DNA from: Lysobacterales bacterium | GTDB lineage: Bacteria; Pseudomonadota; Gammaproteobacteria; Xanthomonadales; Xanthomonadaceae | Assembly: GCA_015655035.1 (NCBI GenBank) | Contig: JAATFS010000069.1 | Location: 1 to 36,285, forward strand | Direction: 5' to 3' | Length of the DNA: 36,285 nucleotides | In this document: positions 8,552 to 17,812 of the stretch, piece after piece | How positions within the stretch are numbered: the first letter of the stretch is position 1 | Layout of the letters: every line of letters starts with the position of its first letter | The notes under the pieces: generated by a model | Seen by the model: only the letters and a program-made list of their open reading frames with translations | Database searches by the model: none | Told to the model about the DNA's origin: nothing | Program-made: the position numbers and the translations under genes

Positions 8552-9205
8552 ATGACCGCACGCATCGCCGTCCTGGCCTCCGGACGCGGCAGCAATCTCC
8601 AGGCCATTATGGAGGCCATCGCCGAGGGCCGGCTGGAGGCCGACGTGGTCGGCGTGTTCTCCGACCGGCCCGAGGCCACGGCGCTGAGCAAGGTCGCCAG
8701 CTCGCGCCGCTGGGCAGCCTCTCCACGCGACTTTGCGAGCCGCGCGGCCTTCGACGCCGCCCTGGGCGATGCGATCGCCGCAGTCACGCCCGACTGGGTA
8801 GTCTGCGCCGGCTACATGCGCATCCTTGGCGAGGACCTGGTCCGCCGCTTCAGTGGCCGCATGATCAACATCCACCCGTCGCTGCTGCCCAAACACCGTG
8901 GCCTGGATACGCACGCGCGGGCGCTGGAGGCGGGCGACCTCGAGCATGGCGCCAGCGTGCACCTGGTGGTGCCCGAACTCGATGCCGGCGCGGTGATCGC
9001 CCAGGCCGCCGTGCCGGTCCAGTCCAGCGACACCGCGGCCACCCTCGCCGCCCGGGTGCTCGAACGCGAACATCCGCTGCTGATCGCCACCTTGCAGTTG
9101 CTCACCGCAGGCCGCGTGTATGAACGCGGCGCCACGATCCATCTCGACGGTCAGTGCCTATTTACGCCACTGCGTCTAGATTCGGCAGGACACCTCTCGC
9201 CCTGA
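8552..9205 (+). CDS. purN: Phosphoribosylglycinamide formyltransferase PurN
   Basis: A 217-residue folate-dependent GAR transformylase. It begins ARIAVLASGRGSNLQAIM (substrate loop) and carries the catalytic triad at the same numbers as the E. coli enzyme: Asn106 and His108 in INIHPSLLPKHRG, and Asp144 in PELDAGAVIAQ. It transfers a formyl group from 10-formyl-THF to GAR, the third step of purine synthesis. No clear Shine-Dalgarno precedes the ATG, consistent with translational read-through coupling from purM. The first DUF3108 gene starts 64 nt downstream and may belong to the same transcript. Confidence 0.95.
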   Translation: MTARIAVLASGRGSNLQAIMEAIAEGRLEADVVGVFSDRPEATALSKVASSRRWAASPRDFASRAAFDAALGDAIAAVTPDWVVCAGYMRILGEDLVRRFSGRMINIHPSLLPKHRGLDTHARALEAGDLEHGASVHLVVPELDAGAVIAQAAVPVQSSDTAATLAARVLEREHPLLIATLQLLTAGRVYERGATIHLDGQCLFTPLRLDSAGHLSP

Positions 9206-9269
9206 ACACGGATACATCGCATTGATCCGGTTTCCGGCATCCTTGGACCTTCGCTCTGGTTGGCAACGC

Positions 9270-10073
9270 ATGAACAGCGTCCTGCTGAAAATGGTCCTGC
9301 TCACCGCCTTTACGCTGATTCCGGTCAGCAACGGCCGTGCCCAGGACGCCGCTTCTGCAGCCGCGCCGCCACCGGTCGCGCCACCGGTCGCGGCACCGTT
9401 GGCGGCGGCCGAGTGGACGCCGCCAGCACTGCAACCGTTCGTTGCCACCTACCAAGCCTTCTACCGGGGCAAGGAAGCCGGTGACGCCACTTTGCAGGTC
9501 CTGCACAGCGATGGCGGCCAGTGGCGCGTGGACATGGCCGTGCGTGGCCGCAAGGGCTTTGCCAGCATCCTGGGCCTGAACCTGGAACAGAGTACGGTGT
9601 TCCGTATCGACGGCAACACCTATGTGCCATTGACCCAGAGCACGGTCAAGAAGGCGCTGTTGTTCGGCAAGAAGGTCGTCGGTACCTATGACTGGAACGC
9701 CGGCAACGCGCAATGGCAGGGCGATCTGAAGAAAGAACGGCGCCAGCCGATCCCGCTGCAACCGGGTGACCAGAGCGCGCTGCTACTGAACCTGTCGCTG
9801 ATGCGCGATGCGCGGCCGGGCGGCGACCTGAGTTATCGCTACGTGGACGTGGGGCGCATCCGCCAGTACGCCTATCGCGCCGCCGAAGCCACCGAGAACG
9901 TGCAGGTAGGCGATCTCAGCTACGACGCCCTGCGCGTGTATCGCGTCAACGGCGGCGACAACGAAACCATCATCTGGATCGCCAACGGGGTCCCTACCCC
10001 GGTACGCATCCTGCAACGAGACAAAGGCGAGGATCAGGTCGATCTGCGCCTGGTCGAATATAAAGGAGCCTGA
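9270..10073 (+). CDS. DUF3108 exported protein, first of a tandem pair
   Basis: A 267-residue protein with a signal peptide (MNSVLLKMVLLTAFTLIPVSNGRA) followed by an Ala/Pro-rich linker (about residues 25-50) and a DUF3108 beta-rich domain. Its core, from FVATYQAFYRGKEAG through TYDWNAGNAQW and the C-terminal PVRILQRDKGEDQVDLRL, aligns along its length with the next gene, so the two are paralogues. The ATG at 9270 is chosen because it begins the signal peptide; a TTG at 9222 would add 16 charged residues. DUF3108 proteins are envelope proteins of unknown function. Position after purMN is conserved in this lineage to my knowledge. Function unassigned. Confidence 0.82.
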   Translation: MNSVLLKMVLLTAFTLIPVSNGRAQDAASAAAPPPVAPPVAAPLAAAEWTPPALQPFVATYQAFYRGKEAGDATLQVLHSDGGQWRVDMAVRGRKGFASILGLNLEQSTVFRIDGNTYVPLTQSTVKKALLFGKKVVGTYDWNAGNAQWQGDLKKERRQPIPLQPGDQSALLLNLSLMRDARPGGDLSYRYVDVGRIRQYAYRAAEATENVQVGDLSYDALRVYRVNGGDNETIIWIANGVPTPVRILQRDKGEDQVDLRLVEYKGA

Positions 10074-10076
10074 GCC

Positions 10077-10760
10077 ATGAACAGAATTTCCCGCCCACTG
10101 TCCCTTCTGAGCGCCGCAGCACTGGCACTGTCCGCCGTGCCGGCACTGGCGATCCAGCCGTTCCAGGCCAACTACCAGGCCAACTACATGGGCATGCTGG
10201 GCGACGCCGTGATGACGGTGAGCGCCGCTGGCAACGACCAGTGGACCTACACCCTGACCATCAAGAACCAACTGGCCGACCTGAGCCAGAACACCGTGTT
10301 CGAAGAACACAATGGCACGTTGCGCCCTCTCACCAGCAACGACAAATCCACGTTCGTGATGAAAAAGCGCAACGTCGATGCCAAGTACGACTGGAACAGC
10401 GGGCAGGCCACCTGGAGCGGCAGCGTCAAGCCCGAGCGGCGTGGGCCGGTAAAGCTGCAGGCGGGCGACATGGACGCACTGCTGATCAACCTCGCCATTG
10501 CCCGTGACGTCAGCGCCGGCAAGCCGCTCAACTACCGCATGGTCGACGAAGGCCGGATCAAGCCGATGAGCTACAAGATCGTCGGCAAGGAAAACATCAC
10601 CGTCAACGGCGAGCAGAAGCAGGCGACCAAGGTCTCGCGCACCGACGGCAACAAGGAACTGATCGCCTGGGTGGTACCGAACCTTCCGGTGCCGGCCCGG
10701 TTGCTGCAGCGCGAGGATGGCCACGACGCCCTGGACCTTACCATCAAGTCGCTGCGCTGA
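10077..10760 (+). CDS. DUF3108 exported protein, second of a tandem pair
   Basis: A 227-residue protein with a signal peptide (MNRISRPLSLLSAAALALSAVPALA, cleavage after ALA) and a single DUF3108 domain beginning IQPFQANYQANYMGMLG. Blocks shared with the preceding paralogue include the AKYDWNSGQATWSG motif, the segment around KPERRGPVKLQAGDMDALLINL, the VDEGRIKPMSYK block and PARLLQREDGHDALDL. It lacks the Ala/Pro linker of its neighbour. The ATG sits three bases after the previous stop with AAAGGAG just upstream, so the pair is co-translated. Function is unknown; the fold is related to beta-barrel lipid-binding families, which is only inference. Confidence 0.85.
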   Translation: MNRISRPLSLLSAAALALSAVPALAIQPFQANYQANYMGMLGDAVMTVSAAGNDQWTYTLTIKNQLADLSQNTVFEEHNGTLRPLTSNDKSTFVMKKRNVDAKYDWNSGQATWSGSVKPERRGPVKLQAGDMDALLINLAIARDVSAGKPLNYRMVDEGRIKPMSYKIVGKENITVNGEQKQATKVSRTDGNKELIAWVVPNLPVPARLLQREDGHDALDLTIKSLR

Positions 10761-10774
10761 CCCTGCCCGCATGC

Positions 10775-10815
10775 CTGCCTCCTGGCCCGCGCGTTGCGTA
10801 CGGGCCAGGAGGCAG
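10775..10815. terminator. Perfect 15-bp hairpin between convergent genes
   Basis: Positions 10775-10789 pair perfectly with 10801-10815 around an 11-nt loop. It lies between the stops of the second DUF3108 gene (plus) and the EF-hand gene (minus), so it can act for both strands. Neither side has a T-run, so it is not a classical intrinsic terminator. Confidence 0.5.
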
Positions 10816-10890
10816 ACGGGTCGACCATCGCAGGCAGTACCGGCAGTATCGGCCGTTCCAACCCACCGCCACCTACTGCAATCGACGCGA

Positions 10891-11195
10891 CTACTTGTCC
10901 TCGGCGGAGCTGAATACGGTCTTGCAGTCCACGCGGATCTGTTGCCCGCTGCTACGCCAGTAGAACTGGCTGCAACGGCGCTTGCCGTCGACGGTCTTCT
11001 TCACCGCCACCGCGTAGAACGCCTGCGCGATTTCGTTGCGGCTCACGGTGGCATCGCCATTCCAGTCCATGTCGCGGGTTTCCACGCCCTGGGTGATCGC
11101 CATGCCTGCATGCCAGGCGTAGCCGAGCCAGCCCAGGATCAGCAGCATCACCACCGCCAGCGTTTTGCGCCGCGCGGTGAAGCGCCCGCGCAGGA

Positions 11196-11199
<4 letters not shown>
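10891..11199 (-). CDS. Small membrane-anchored EF-hand protein
   Basis: A 102-residue protein. Residues 1-12 are basic (MILRGRFTARRK), 13-32 form one hydrophobic helix (LAVVMLLILGWLGYAWHAG), and the rest should be periplasmic (N-in). Residues 45-56 (DWNGDATVSRNE) fit a 12-residue calcium-binding EF-hand loop with ligands at positions 1 (Asp), 3 (Asn), 5 (Asp), 7, 9 (Ser) and 12 (Glu), although position 6 is Ala instead of Gly. Only one loop is seen. Two cysteines (76 and 92) flank the tail. Its ATG overlaps the murA stop by four bases, so it is translated with murA. I do not recognise a named family; calcium binding is inferred from the motif alone. Confidence 0.75.
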
Positions 11200-12470
<1,271 letters not shown>

Positions 12471-12524
12471 GAGGGATCGCGAAGAAGGATTTGAAAGGAA
12501 GGAGCGAAGCTGGGCCGTCACGGC

Positions 12525-12752
12525 TCAGGCTTCGTCAGGAGTGACGGTCTTCAGCTGCAGCGCGTGGATCGCGCCGCCCATCAGTTCGCCCAGGGTGGCG
12601 TAGACCATGCGGTGGCGGGCCAGCGGCAGCTTGCCGCGAAAGGCCTCGCAGACCACGGTGGCCTCGAAATGCACGCCATCGTCGCCCTGTACCTCGGCAC
12701 GGGCCTGCGGCAGGCCGGATTCGATGAGTTTACGGATGGTTTCGGCGTCCAA
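12525..12752 (-). CDS. ibaG: BolA family protein IbaG
   Basis: A 75-residue BolA-fold protein of the IbaG/YrbA branch. The family core is visible: an N-terminal helix (MDAETIRKLIESGLP), then VQGDDGVHFEATVVCEAF, RHRMVYATLGELM and the C-terminal IHALQLKTVTPDEA with the conserved His63. Such proteins partner with monothiol glutaredoxins to handle [2Fe-2S] clusters; Cys35 and His63 are candidate ligands, which is inference. Its place directly before murA is the conserved gammaproteobacterial arrangement. It is divergent from kdsD, with 52 nt between them. Confidence 0.9.
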   Translation of the reverse strand: MDAETIRKLIESGLPQARAEVQGDDGVHFEATVVCEAFRGKLPLARHRMVYATLGELMGGAIHALQLKTVTPDEA

Positions 12753-12765
12753 CGGGCTTTCCTAA

Positions 12766-12771
12766 TAAAAT
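12766..12771 (+). promoter_or_regulatory. Possible -10 box for the kdsD-lptB cluster
   Basis: TAAAAT, within an AT-rich patch (12763-12772) inside otherwise GC-rich DNA, lies 33 nt ahead of the kdsD ATG and in the 52-nt divergent gap with ibaG. No clear -35 is visible. The assignment rests on composition, distance and resemblance to the -10 consensus. Confidence 0.4.
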
Positions 12772-12804
12772 GTGCGGCCATTCTACCCTTCGACCGAGCC
12801 CCGC

Positions 12805-13806
12805 ATGGCCGTATCGCCGCTGTCCCCAGACGCTGTCAGCACCGCCGGCCTGATCGCCAGCGGCCGTCGCGTCGTGGAAATCGAGCAGCACGCATTGGCC
12901 ACGGTCGGCGCCCGCATCGGCGACGACTTCGCTGCAGCGTGCCGCCTGGTGCTGGCCTCGCGGGGACGCGTGGTAACGATCGGGATGGGCAAGTCCGGGC
13001 ATATTGCGCGCAAGATCGCCGCGACCCTGGCCTCGACCGGCACCCCGGCCTTCTTCGTGCACCCGGGCGAAGCCGGCCATGGCGACCTGGGCATGATCAC
13101 CGAAGCCGACGTGGTGCTGGCGCTGTCCTACTCGGGCGAATCCGATGAAGTGCTGATGCTGTTGCCGACGCTCAAGCGCCAGGGCAATCCGATCATCGCG
13201 ATGACCGGGCGTCCACAATCCAGCCTGGCCCGCGCCTCCGACGCCCACCTGGACGTCAGCGTGCCTACCGAGGCCTGCCCGCTGGAGCTGGCCCCCACCT
13301 CCAGTACCACCGCCTCGTTGGCGATCGGCGACGCACTGGCGGTGGCGCTGCTGGACGCGCGCGGCTTCACCGCCGACGATTTCGCACGCTCGCATCCGGC
13401 CGGTAGCCTGGGACGGCGCCTGTTGCTGCACATCACCGACGTGATGCACAGCGGCGAGGAGCTGCCCCGCGTGCGCGAAGACGCCAGCCTGAGCGAGGCG
13501 CTGATGGAAATGAGCCGCAAGCGCCTCGGCATGACCGCCGTGGTGGACGCACAGGACCGCCTGGTCGGCCTGTTCACCGACGGCGACCTGCGCCGCGCCC
13601 TGGACAGCGACATCGACGTGCGCAGCGCCCGCATCGCCGAGGTCATGACCCGCCACCCGCGCACCATCGGCGCCGACCAGCTGGCGGCCGAGGCGGCGCG
13701 ACTGATGGAGACGCACAAGATCACCGGCTTGATCGTGGTCGATGGCCAGCAACGCGCGGTCGGTGCGTTGAACATTCATGACCTGTTGCGCGCCAAGGTG
13801 GTTTAA
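12805..13806 (+). CDS. kdsD: Arabinose-5-phosphate isomerase KdsD
   Basis: A 333-residue KpsF/KdsD-type isomerase making arabinose 5-phosphate from ribulose 5-phosphate for Kdo synthesis. The N-terminal SIS domain shows VVTIGMGKSGHIARKIAATLASTGTPAFFVHPGEAGHGDLG-type sequence (read in parts: GMGKSGHIARK, then FVHPGEAGHGDLGM and SYSGESDE), with ARSHPAGSLGRRLL after it; two CBS domains follow from about residue 205. The ATG at 12805 (MAVSPLSP) is preferred over an upstream start at 12772 that falls inside the promoter patch. It leads the kdsD-kdsC-lptCAB cluster. Confidence 0.93.
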   Translation: MAVSPLSPDAVSTAGLIASGRRVVEIEQHALATVGARIGDDFAAACRLVLASRGRVVTIGMGKSGHIARKIAATLASTGTPAFFVHPGEAGHGDLGMITEADVVLALSYSGESDEVLMLLPTLKRQGNPIIAMTGRPQSSLARASDAHLDVSVPTEACPLELAPTSSTTASLAIGDALAVALLDARGFTADDFARSHPAGSLGRRLLLHITDVMHSGEELPRVREDASLSEALMEMSRKRLGMTAVVDAQDRLVGLFTDGDLRRALDSDIDVRSARIAEVMTRHPRTIGADQLAAEAARLMETHKITGLIVVDGQQRAVGALNIHDLLRAKVV

Positions 13807-13860
13807 CTCGCTCAACACCGTTGTCGGATCATCCCTCCCCTCGCCCCTGCCCACCGCCCA

Positions 13861-14409
13861 ATGCCCTATTCGCCTCTGCACGATCTTCCCGCCGGCCTGG
13901 CCGCACGCGCCGCCCGCATCCGGCTGGCCTGCTTCGACGTCGATGGCACCTTGACCGACGGTCGCTTGTACTACGACTACGCCGGCAACGAGAGCAAGGC
14001 ATTCAGCGTGCTCGATGGCCAGGGTCTGAAGCAGCTCGAGCATGCCGGCATCCACGTTGCGCTGATCACCGCGCGCGCCAGCCTGTCGGCGGAAAAACGG
14101 GGCCAGGACCTGGGATTGCACGTGCAGATCGGTGTGCGCAATAAGCGCACCGCCGTGGAGGCACTGTGCGAGCAGCATGCAGTCGGGCTGGATGAGGTGC
14201 TGTTCATGGGCGATGACCTGCCCGACCTGCCGGCGCTGCTGGCGGTGGGGCTACCGGTGGCGCCGGCCAATGCGCATCCCTGGATCGCCGAGCGGGTACA
14301 GTGGCATACCCGCGCCCGTGGCGGCGAAGGCGCCGCACGTGAAGTCTGCGACGTGCTGCTGGCCGCACAGGGCAAGGTCGACGCACTCCTACAGAGGTTT
14401 TCCGAATGA
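13861..14409 (+). CDS. kdsC: 3-deoxy-D-manno-octulosonate 8-phosphate phosphatase KdsC
   Basis: A 182-residue C0-type HAD phosphatase. Motif I is CFDVDGTLTDG (nucleophile Asp26, acid Asp28), motif II is ALITAR, and motif III/IV is FMGDDLPDLPAL. These tetrameric enzymes lack a large cap and release Kdo from Kdo 8-phosphate. It follows kdsD by 54 nt and its stop overlaps the lptC start by four bases, so LPS sugar synthesis and LPS transport are expressed together. Length and motif spacing match KdsC. Confidence 0.93.
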   Translation: MPYSPLHDLPAGLAARAARIRLACFDVDGTLTDGRLYYDYAGNESKAFSVLDGQGLKQLEHAGIHVALITARASLSAEKRGQDLGLHVQIGVRNKRTAVEALCEQHAVGLDEVLFMGDDLPDLPALLAVGLPVAPANAHPWIAERVQWHTRARGGEGAAREVCDVLLAAQGKVDALLQRFSE

Positions 14410-14975
14410 ATTGGCGTACCACGATAGGTGGCGTGCTGTTGCTGGCCGCGATCGTCAGCGCCTGGTCGGCCTGGCGCCAGCGCAAGCCTGCCGACGTCGC
14501 CGCCCAGGACGATGCGAAGACCGACTACGTGCTGCACGACTTCGAGCTGATCGCGCTGGACAAGACCACCGGCAAGGAATCGCTGGTGCTGCGCGCCCCG
14601 GAAATGCATCGCAACCGCGCCGACCAGACCTCGGACATCACGACGCCGTTGTTCTTGTTGCCCGACAACGGCGGCCTGCAATGGACCCTGCGCGCACAGA
14701 CCGGCTGGCTCAGCCCCGAGGGCGACGAACTGCGCCTGCGCGGCGACGTCGAGGGCGACAGCCCGGTGGCCCCTGGCGTGGTGCCGACCACCTTCCGGAC
14801 CCAGAGCCTGAACGTGTTCCCGCAGCAGAACCTGGCCAAGACCGCTGACGCGGTCAGCATGACCCGGCCGGGTATCATGCAGGCAGGCGTCGGCTTCGAA
14901 GCCAACCTCAAGAACAAGCAGTACAAGCTACTTTCCAAGGTCAAGACCCGCTATGAACCGAATGCTGCCCGCTAA
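14406..14975 (+). CDS. lptC: LPS export ABC transporter periplasmic protein LptC
   Basis: A 189-residue bitopic protein: an N-terminal membrane helix (about residues 6-22, TIGGVLLLAAIVSAWSAW) followed by a periplasmic beta-jellyroll region (YVLHDFELIALDK, LVLRAPEMHRN, LRAQTGWLSPEGDELRLRGDVE). It passes LPS from the LptB2FG complex to LptA. Start overlaps kdsC by four bases and its 3' end overlaps lptA by 23 bases, tight coupling typical of this cluster. Sequence is weakly conserved in this family; gene order is the stronger evidence. Confidence 0.9.
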   Translation: MNWRTTIGGVLLLAAIVSAWSAWRQRKPADVAAQDDAKTDYVLHDFELIALDKTTGKESLVLRAPEMHRNRADQTSDITTPLFLLPDNGGLQWTLRAQTGWLSPEGDELRLRGDVEGDSPVAPGVVPTTFRTQSLNVFPQQNLAKTADAVSMTRPGIMQAGVGFEANLKNKQYKLLSKVKTRYEPNAAR

Positions 14976-15468
14976 GCTCGCGCTGATCGCCCTGCTGCTG
15001 CCCGCAGCGGCCATGGCCAAGACCTCCGATCGCAACCAGCCGATGACGATCGACTCGACCGCCCAGGAAGGCGACATGCTCAGCGACAACGGCAAGGTCC
15101 GCTTCAGCGGCAATGTCGTGATCACACAGGGCACGCTGGAAATCCATGCCGACACCGCCGACATCTTCCAGAAGAACGGCCAGACCGACCGGGTCGTGCT
15201 GCACGGCAAGCAGGCCACGCTCAAGCAGCAGATGGACGACGGCTCGACCATGAACGGCGTGGCCGACAACATCGAGTACAAGGTGGCCGACGAGATCATC
15301 ATCCTGACCGGCAACTACTCGGTGACCTCGCCCAAGGGCACCAATGCCGGCCAGCGCATGGTCTACAACACCAAGACCGGCAATATGCAGAGCGGCGGCG
15401 ACGGTAGCCGCGTGCGCACCGTGATCCAGCCGAAGAATCCGGCTGCCGCTTCGCAGGAGAAGAAGTAA
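14953..15468 (+). CDS. lptA: LPS transport periplasmic protein LptA
   Basis: A 171-residue periplasmic protein with a signal peptide (MNRMLPAKLALIALLLPAAAMA, cleavage before KTSDRNQP). The mature OstA/LptA-type jellyroll includes MTIDSTAQEGDMLSDNGKVRFSGN-like sequence in parts, namely IDSTAQEGDML, VRFSGNVVITQGTLEIHAD and NIEYKVADEIIILTGN. It bridges LptC and the outer-membrane LptDE complex. The start lies inside lptC, 23 bases before its stop, and its stop TAA shares one base with the lptB ATG (TAATG). Confidence 0.93.
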   Translation: MNRMLPAKLALIALLLPAAAMAKTSDRNQPMTIDSTAQEGDMLSDNGKVRFSGNVVITQGTLEIHADTADIFQKNGQTDRVVLHGKQATLKQQMDDGSTMNGVADNIEYKVADEIIILTGNYSVTSPKGTNAGQRMVYNTKTGNMQSGGDGSRVRTVIQPKNPAAASQEKK

Positions 15469-16190
15469 TGCTTGTCGCCACCGGCCTGCGCAAGAAGTAC
15501 AAGCAGCGCGAAGTCGTCAAGGAATTCGGGTTGACGCTGGAGGCCGGCGAGGTGGTCGGCCTGCTCGGTCCCAACGGCGCCGGCAAGACCACCTGCTTCT
15601 ACATGATCGTGGGATTGGTGGAGGCCGATGCCGGCCGGATCGAGCTGGACGGCCGCGACATCACCGCCGACCCGATGTACAGCCGCGCCAAACTCGGCGT
15701 GGGCTACCTGCCGCAGGAGCCCTCGGTGTTCCGCAAGCTGACGGTGTCCGACAACATCCGGCTGGTGCTGGAACTGCGCGACGACCTGCCCGATGCCGAG
15801 GCACAGGAACGCGAATTGGCCTCTCTGCTGGACGAATTGCAGATCACCCACGTCGCCGACCAGTTGGGTGCCAGCCTCTCCGGCGGCGAGCGCCGCCGTT
15901 GCGAAATCGCTCGCGCCCTGGCGGCCAAACCGCGCATGATGCTGCTCGACGAACCCTTCGCCGGCGTCGACCCGATTTCGGTCGGCGAGATCCAGCGCAT
16001 CGTCACCCACCTCAAGGACCGTGGCATCGGCGTACTGATCACCGACCACAACGTGCGCGAGACCTTGGGAATCTGCGACCGCGCGTATATCCTCGCCGAG
16101 GGCACCGTACTGGCGCAGGGGGCGCCGGACGCCATACTCTCCAACCCCGAGGTGCGGCGCGTCTACCTGGGAGAGACCTTCCGTCTCTGA
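15468..16190 (+). CDS. lptB: LPS export ABC transporter ATP-binding protein LptB
   Basis: A 240-residue ABC ATPase. Walker A is GPNGAGKTT (residues 34-42), the Q-loop is in YLPQEPSVF, the ABC signature is LSGGE (137-141), Walker B is MMLLDEPF (Asp161, Glu162), and the switch His is in ITDHNVRET. As a dimer it powers LPS extraction with LptF and LptG, which are not in this window. The closing VRRVYLGETFRL is typical for LptB. It ends the LPS transport block 99 nt before rpoN, the common gammaproteobacterial order. Confidence 0.96.
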   Translation: MLVATGLRKKYKQREVVKEFGLTLEAGEVVGLLGPNGAGKTTCFYMIVGLVEADAGRIELDGRDITADPMYSRAKLGVGYLPQEPSVFRKLTVSDNIRLVLELRDDLPDAEAQERELASLLDELQITHVADQLGASLSGGERRRCEIARALAAKPRMMLLDEPFAGVDPISVGEIQRIVTHLKDRGIGVLITDHNVRETLGICDRAYILAEGTVLAQGAPDAILSNPEVRRVYLGETFRL

Positions 16191-16209
16191 TCGGCAGGCC
16201 GCTGAGCCC

Positions 16210-16257
16210 GTCATCATCCCGAGCAGGCCGCGCCAGATGCGTGGGCGGGAGGATGAC
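16210..16257. other. Inverted repeat in the lptB-rpoN gap
   Basis: Positions 16210-16221 pair with 16246-16257 (12 bp, one mismatch) around a 24-nt loop, 20 nt after the lptB stop and 33 nt before the rpoN start. There is no T-run, so it may be an attenuating or processing hairpin; this is inference. Confidence 0.35.
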
Positions 16258-16289
16258 AGACCCGAAGGCGCCACTCGTTCAGGATATAC

Positions 16290-17720
16290 ATGAAGGCTCG
16301 GCTGCAGACATCGATGGGGCAACAGCTGGTGATGACACCCCAGCTGCGCCAGGCCATCAAGCTGCTGCAGATGTCGACGACCGAGCTGGAACTGGAGATC
16401 GCCGAGGCGGTCGAGACAAATCCGCTGCTGGAATGGGCCGAAGAAGTAGTCCCTACCATCAGCCAGGACGGGCGCGAGCCCGCCGAAGGCAGCAGCGACG
16501 AGCAGGCCACCGGACCAGACAACCCGGCCGAGCATGCCGACGACTGGCCCCCTGGGGAAACCGACTGGAGGTCGGGAGGCAGCGGCGGGTACGACGACGA
16601 GTTGGGCAGCGCCGCCGAACGCGTGGCCGAAACCGAGAGCCTGGCCGACCACCTGCTGTGGCAACTGCATCTGTCGCATCTGTCCCCGCGCGACCGCAAG
16701 ATCGGCGCGACCCTGATCGACGCGCTGGACGAGGATGGCTACCTGCGCGAGCCGCTGAGCGGCATTGCCGAAACCCTGGCCCCGGAACTGGTGGCCGACG
16801 AGACCGAAATCCTCACCGTGCTGCACCAGGTGCAACGCTTCGATCCGGTCGGCATCGCCGCGCGCTCGCTGGGCGAGTGTCTGACCCTGCAACTGGACGT
16901 ACTCGCCGCCGACACCCGCGGCCGTGCACTGGCGCTACAGATCGTCGCAGGCCCCCTGGATCGGTTGCCGCGCACCGGCGTGGCCGGCCTGGCCCATGAG
17001 CTGAAGCGGCCGCAGGCCCAGGTCGAGGAAGCGGTGCAACTGGTGCGGTCACTGGACCCACGGCCGGGCAAGCAGATCGGCGAGATGGCGGCCGATACCT
17101 ATGTCGTGCCCGACTGCGTGATCTGGCGCCAGCGCGGGATCTGGCACGCCGCGCTGGCCGGGCGTTCGCAGCCCAGGATCACCATTCACCGGGGCTACGA
17201 GCAGATGATCCGCAGCTGCGGCGAGGCCGATGCCGGCTATCTGCGCACCCAACTGCAAGAAGCGCGCTGGCTTCTCAAGAGCGTGGAGGCGCGCGGCGAG
17301 ACGCTGCTGAAGGTCGTGCGCAGCCTGCTGCGACAGCAGGCCGGCTTCCTGGAATTTGGCGAACAGGCGCTGCGCCCGCTCACCCTGCGCGAGATCGCCG
17401 GCGAACTGGGCCTGCACGAGTCCACGATCTCCCGCGCCATCGCCCGTAAATACGTGCGCACCCCGCGCGGCACCATCCCGTTGCGCTCCTTCTTCGCCTC
17501 CGGTATCGACACCGACAGCGGCGGGGAGGCCTCCAGCACGGCTATTCAGGCAATGATCCGGCAGTTGATCGATGCCGAGAACCCGCGCAAGCCGCTTTCT
17601 GACGCCAAGCTTGCCGGCTTGCTGAAAACCTCCGGCGTACCAGTAGCGCGACGCACCGTTGCGAAGTATCGTGAAGCCATGAACATCTCCGCCTCCCACG
17701 AGCGAGTACGTATCGCCTGA
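16290..17720 (+). CDS. rpoN: RNA polymerase sigma-54 factor RpoN
   Basis: A 476-residue sigma-54. Region I is the Gln/Leu-rich MTPQLRQAIKLLQMSTTELE stretch (about 15-34) that meets the activator ATPase. Region II is an acidic linker (about 50-110). The core-binding and helix-turn-helix parts follow (LREIAGELGLHESTISRAI), and the RpoN box ARRTVAKYRE (residues 453-462) that reads the -24 element is intact. It directs transcription of genes for nitrogen, motility and other functions with enhancer-binding proteins. It precedes hpf, ptsN, hprK and rapZ in the conserved rpoN cluster. The ATG follows AGGA by five bases. Confidence 0.97.
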   Translation: MKARLQTSMGQQLVMTPQLRQAIKLLQMSTTELELEIAEAVETNPLLEWAEEVVPTISQDGREPAEGSSDEQATGPDNPAEHADDWPPGETDWRSGGSGGYDDELGSAAERVAETESLADHLLWQLHLSHLSPRDRKIGATLIDALDEDGYLREPLSGIAETLAPELVADETEILTVLHQVQRFDPVGIAARSLGECLTLQLDVLAADTRGRALALQIVAGPLDRLPRTGVAGLAHELKRPQAQVEEAVQLVRSLDPRPGKQIGEMAADTYVVPDCVIWRQRGIWHAALAGRSQPRITIHRGYEQMIRSCGEADAGYLRTQLQEARWLLKSVEARGETLLKVVRSLLRQQAGFLEFGEQALRPLTLREIAGELGLHESTISRAIARKYVRTPRGTIPLRSFFASGIDTDSGGEASSTAIQAMIRQLIDAENPRKPLSDAKLAGLLKTSGVPVARRTVAKYREAMNISASHERVRIA

Positions 17721-17739
17721 GTCGAGTCCTCCGCAATAA

Positions 17740-17757
17740 CCGGCATCTTCGTGCCGG
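17740..17757 (+). other. Short hairpin in the rpoN-hpf gap
   Basis: CCGGCA (17740-17745) pairs with TGCCGG (17752-17757) around a TCTTCG-type loop 20 nt after the rpoN stop. No T-run follows, so read-through into hpf is likely. It may stabilise the rpoN 3' end. Confidence 0.35.
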
Positions 17758-17780
17758 GGATCCGCTGGGAACGGGATGTT

Positions 17781-17806
17781 CATTGGTCCACTGAAACCAA
17801 TGGAGG
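17781..17806 (+). promoter_or_regulatory. hpf ribosome-binding site next to a small hairpin
   Basis: CATTGGT (17781-17787) pairs with ACCAATG (17796-17802) around an 8-nt loop. The last paired base is the first G of the strong Shine-Dalgarno GGAGG (17802-17806), which sits 6 nt ahead of the hpf ATG. The hairpin touches but does not bury the site. A control role is inference. Confidence 0.4.
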
Positions 17807-17812
17807 TATACG

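Noticed and set aside
12730..14178. A 482-residue open frame on the minus strand opposite kdsD and kdsC
   Set aside because: Antisense to two enzymes with clear SIS/CBS and HAD motifs; composition typical of a GC shadow.
15363..16892. A 509-residue open frame on the minus strand across lptA-lptB-rpoN
   Set aside because: It is antisense to three well-recognised genes, has no family resemblance and has the Gly/Gln/Val-rich composition of frames forced open by high GC.
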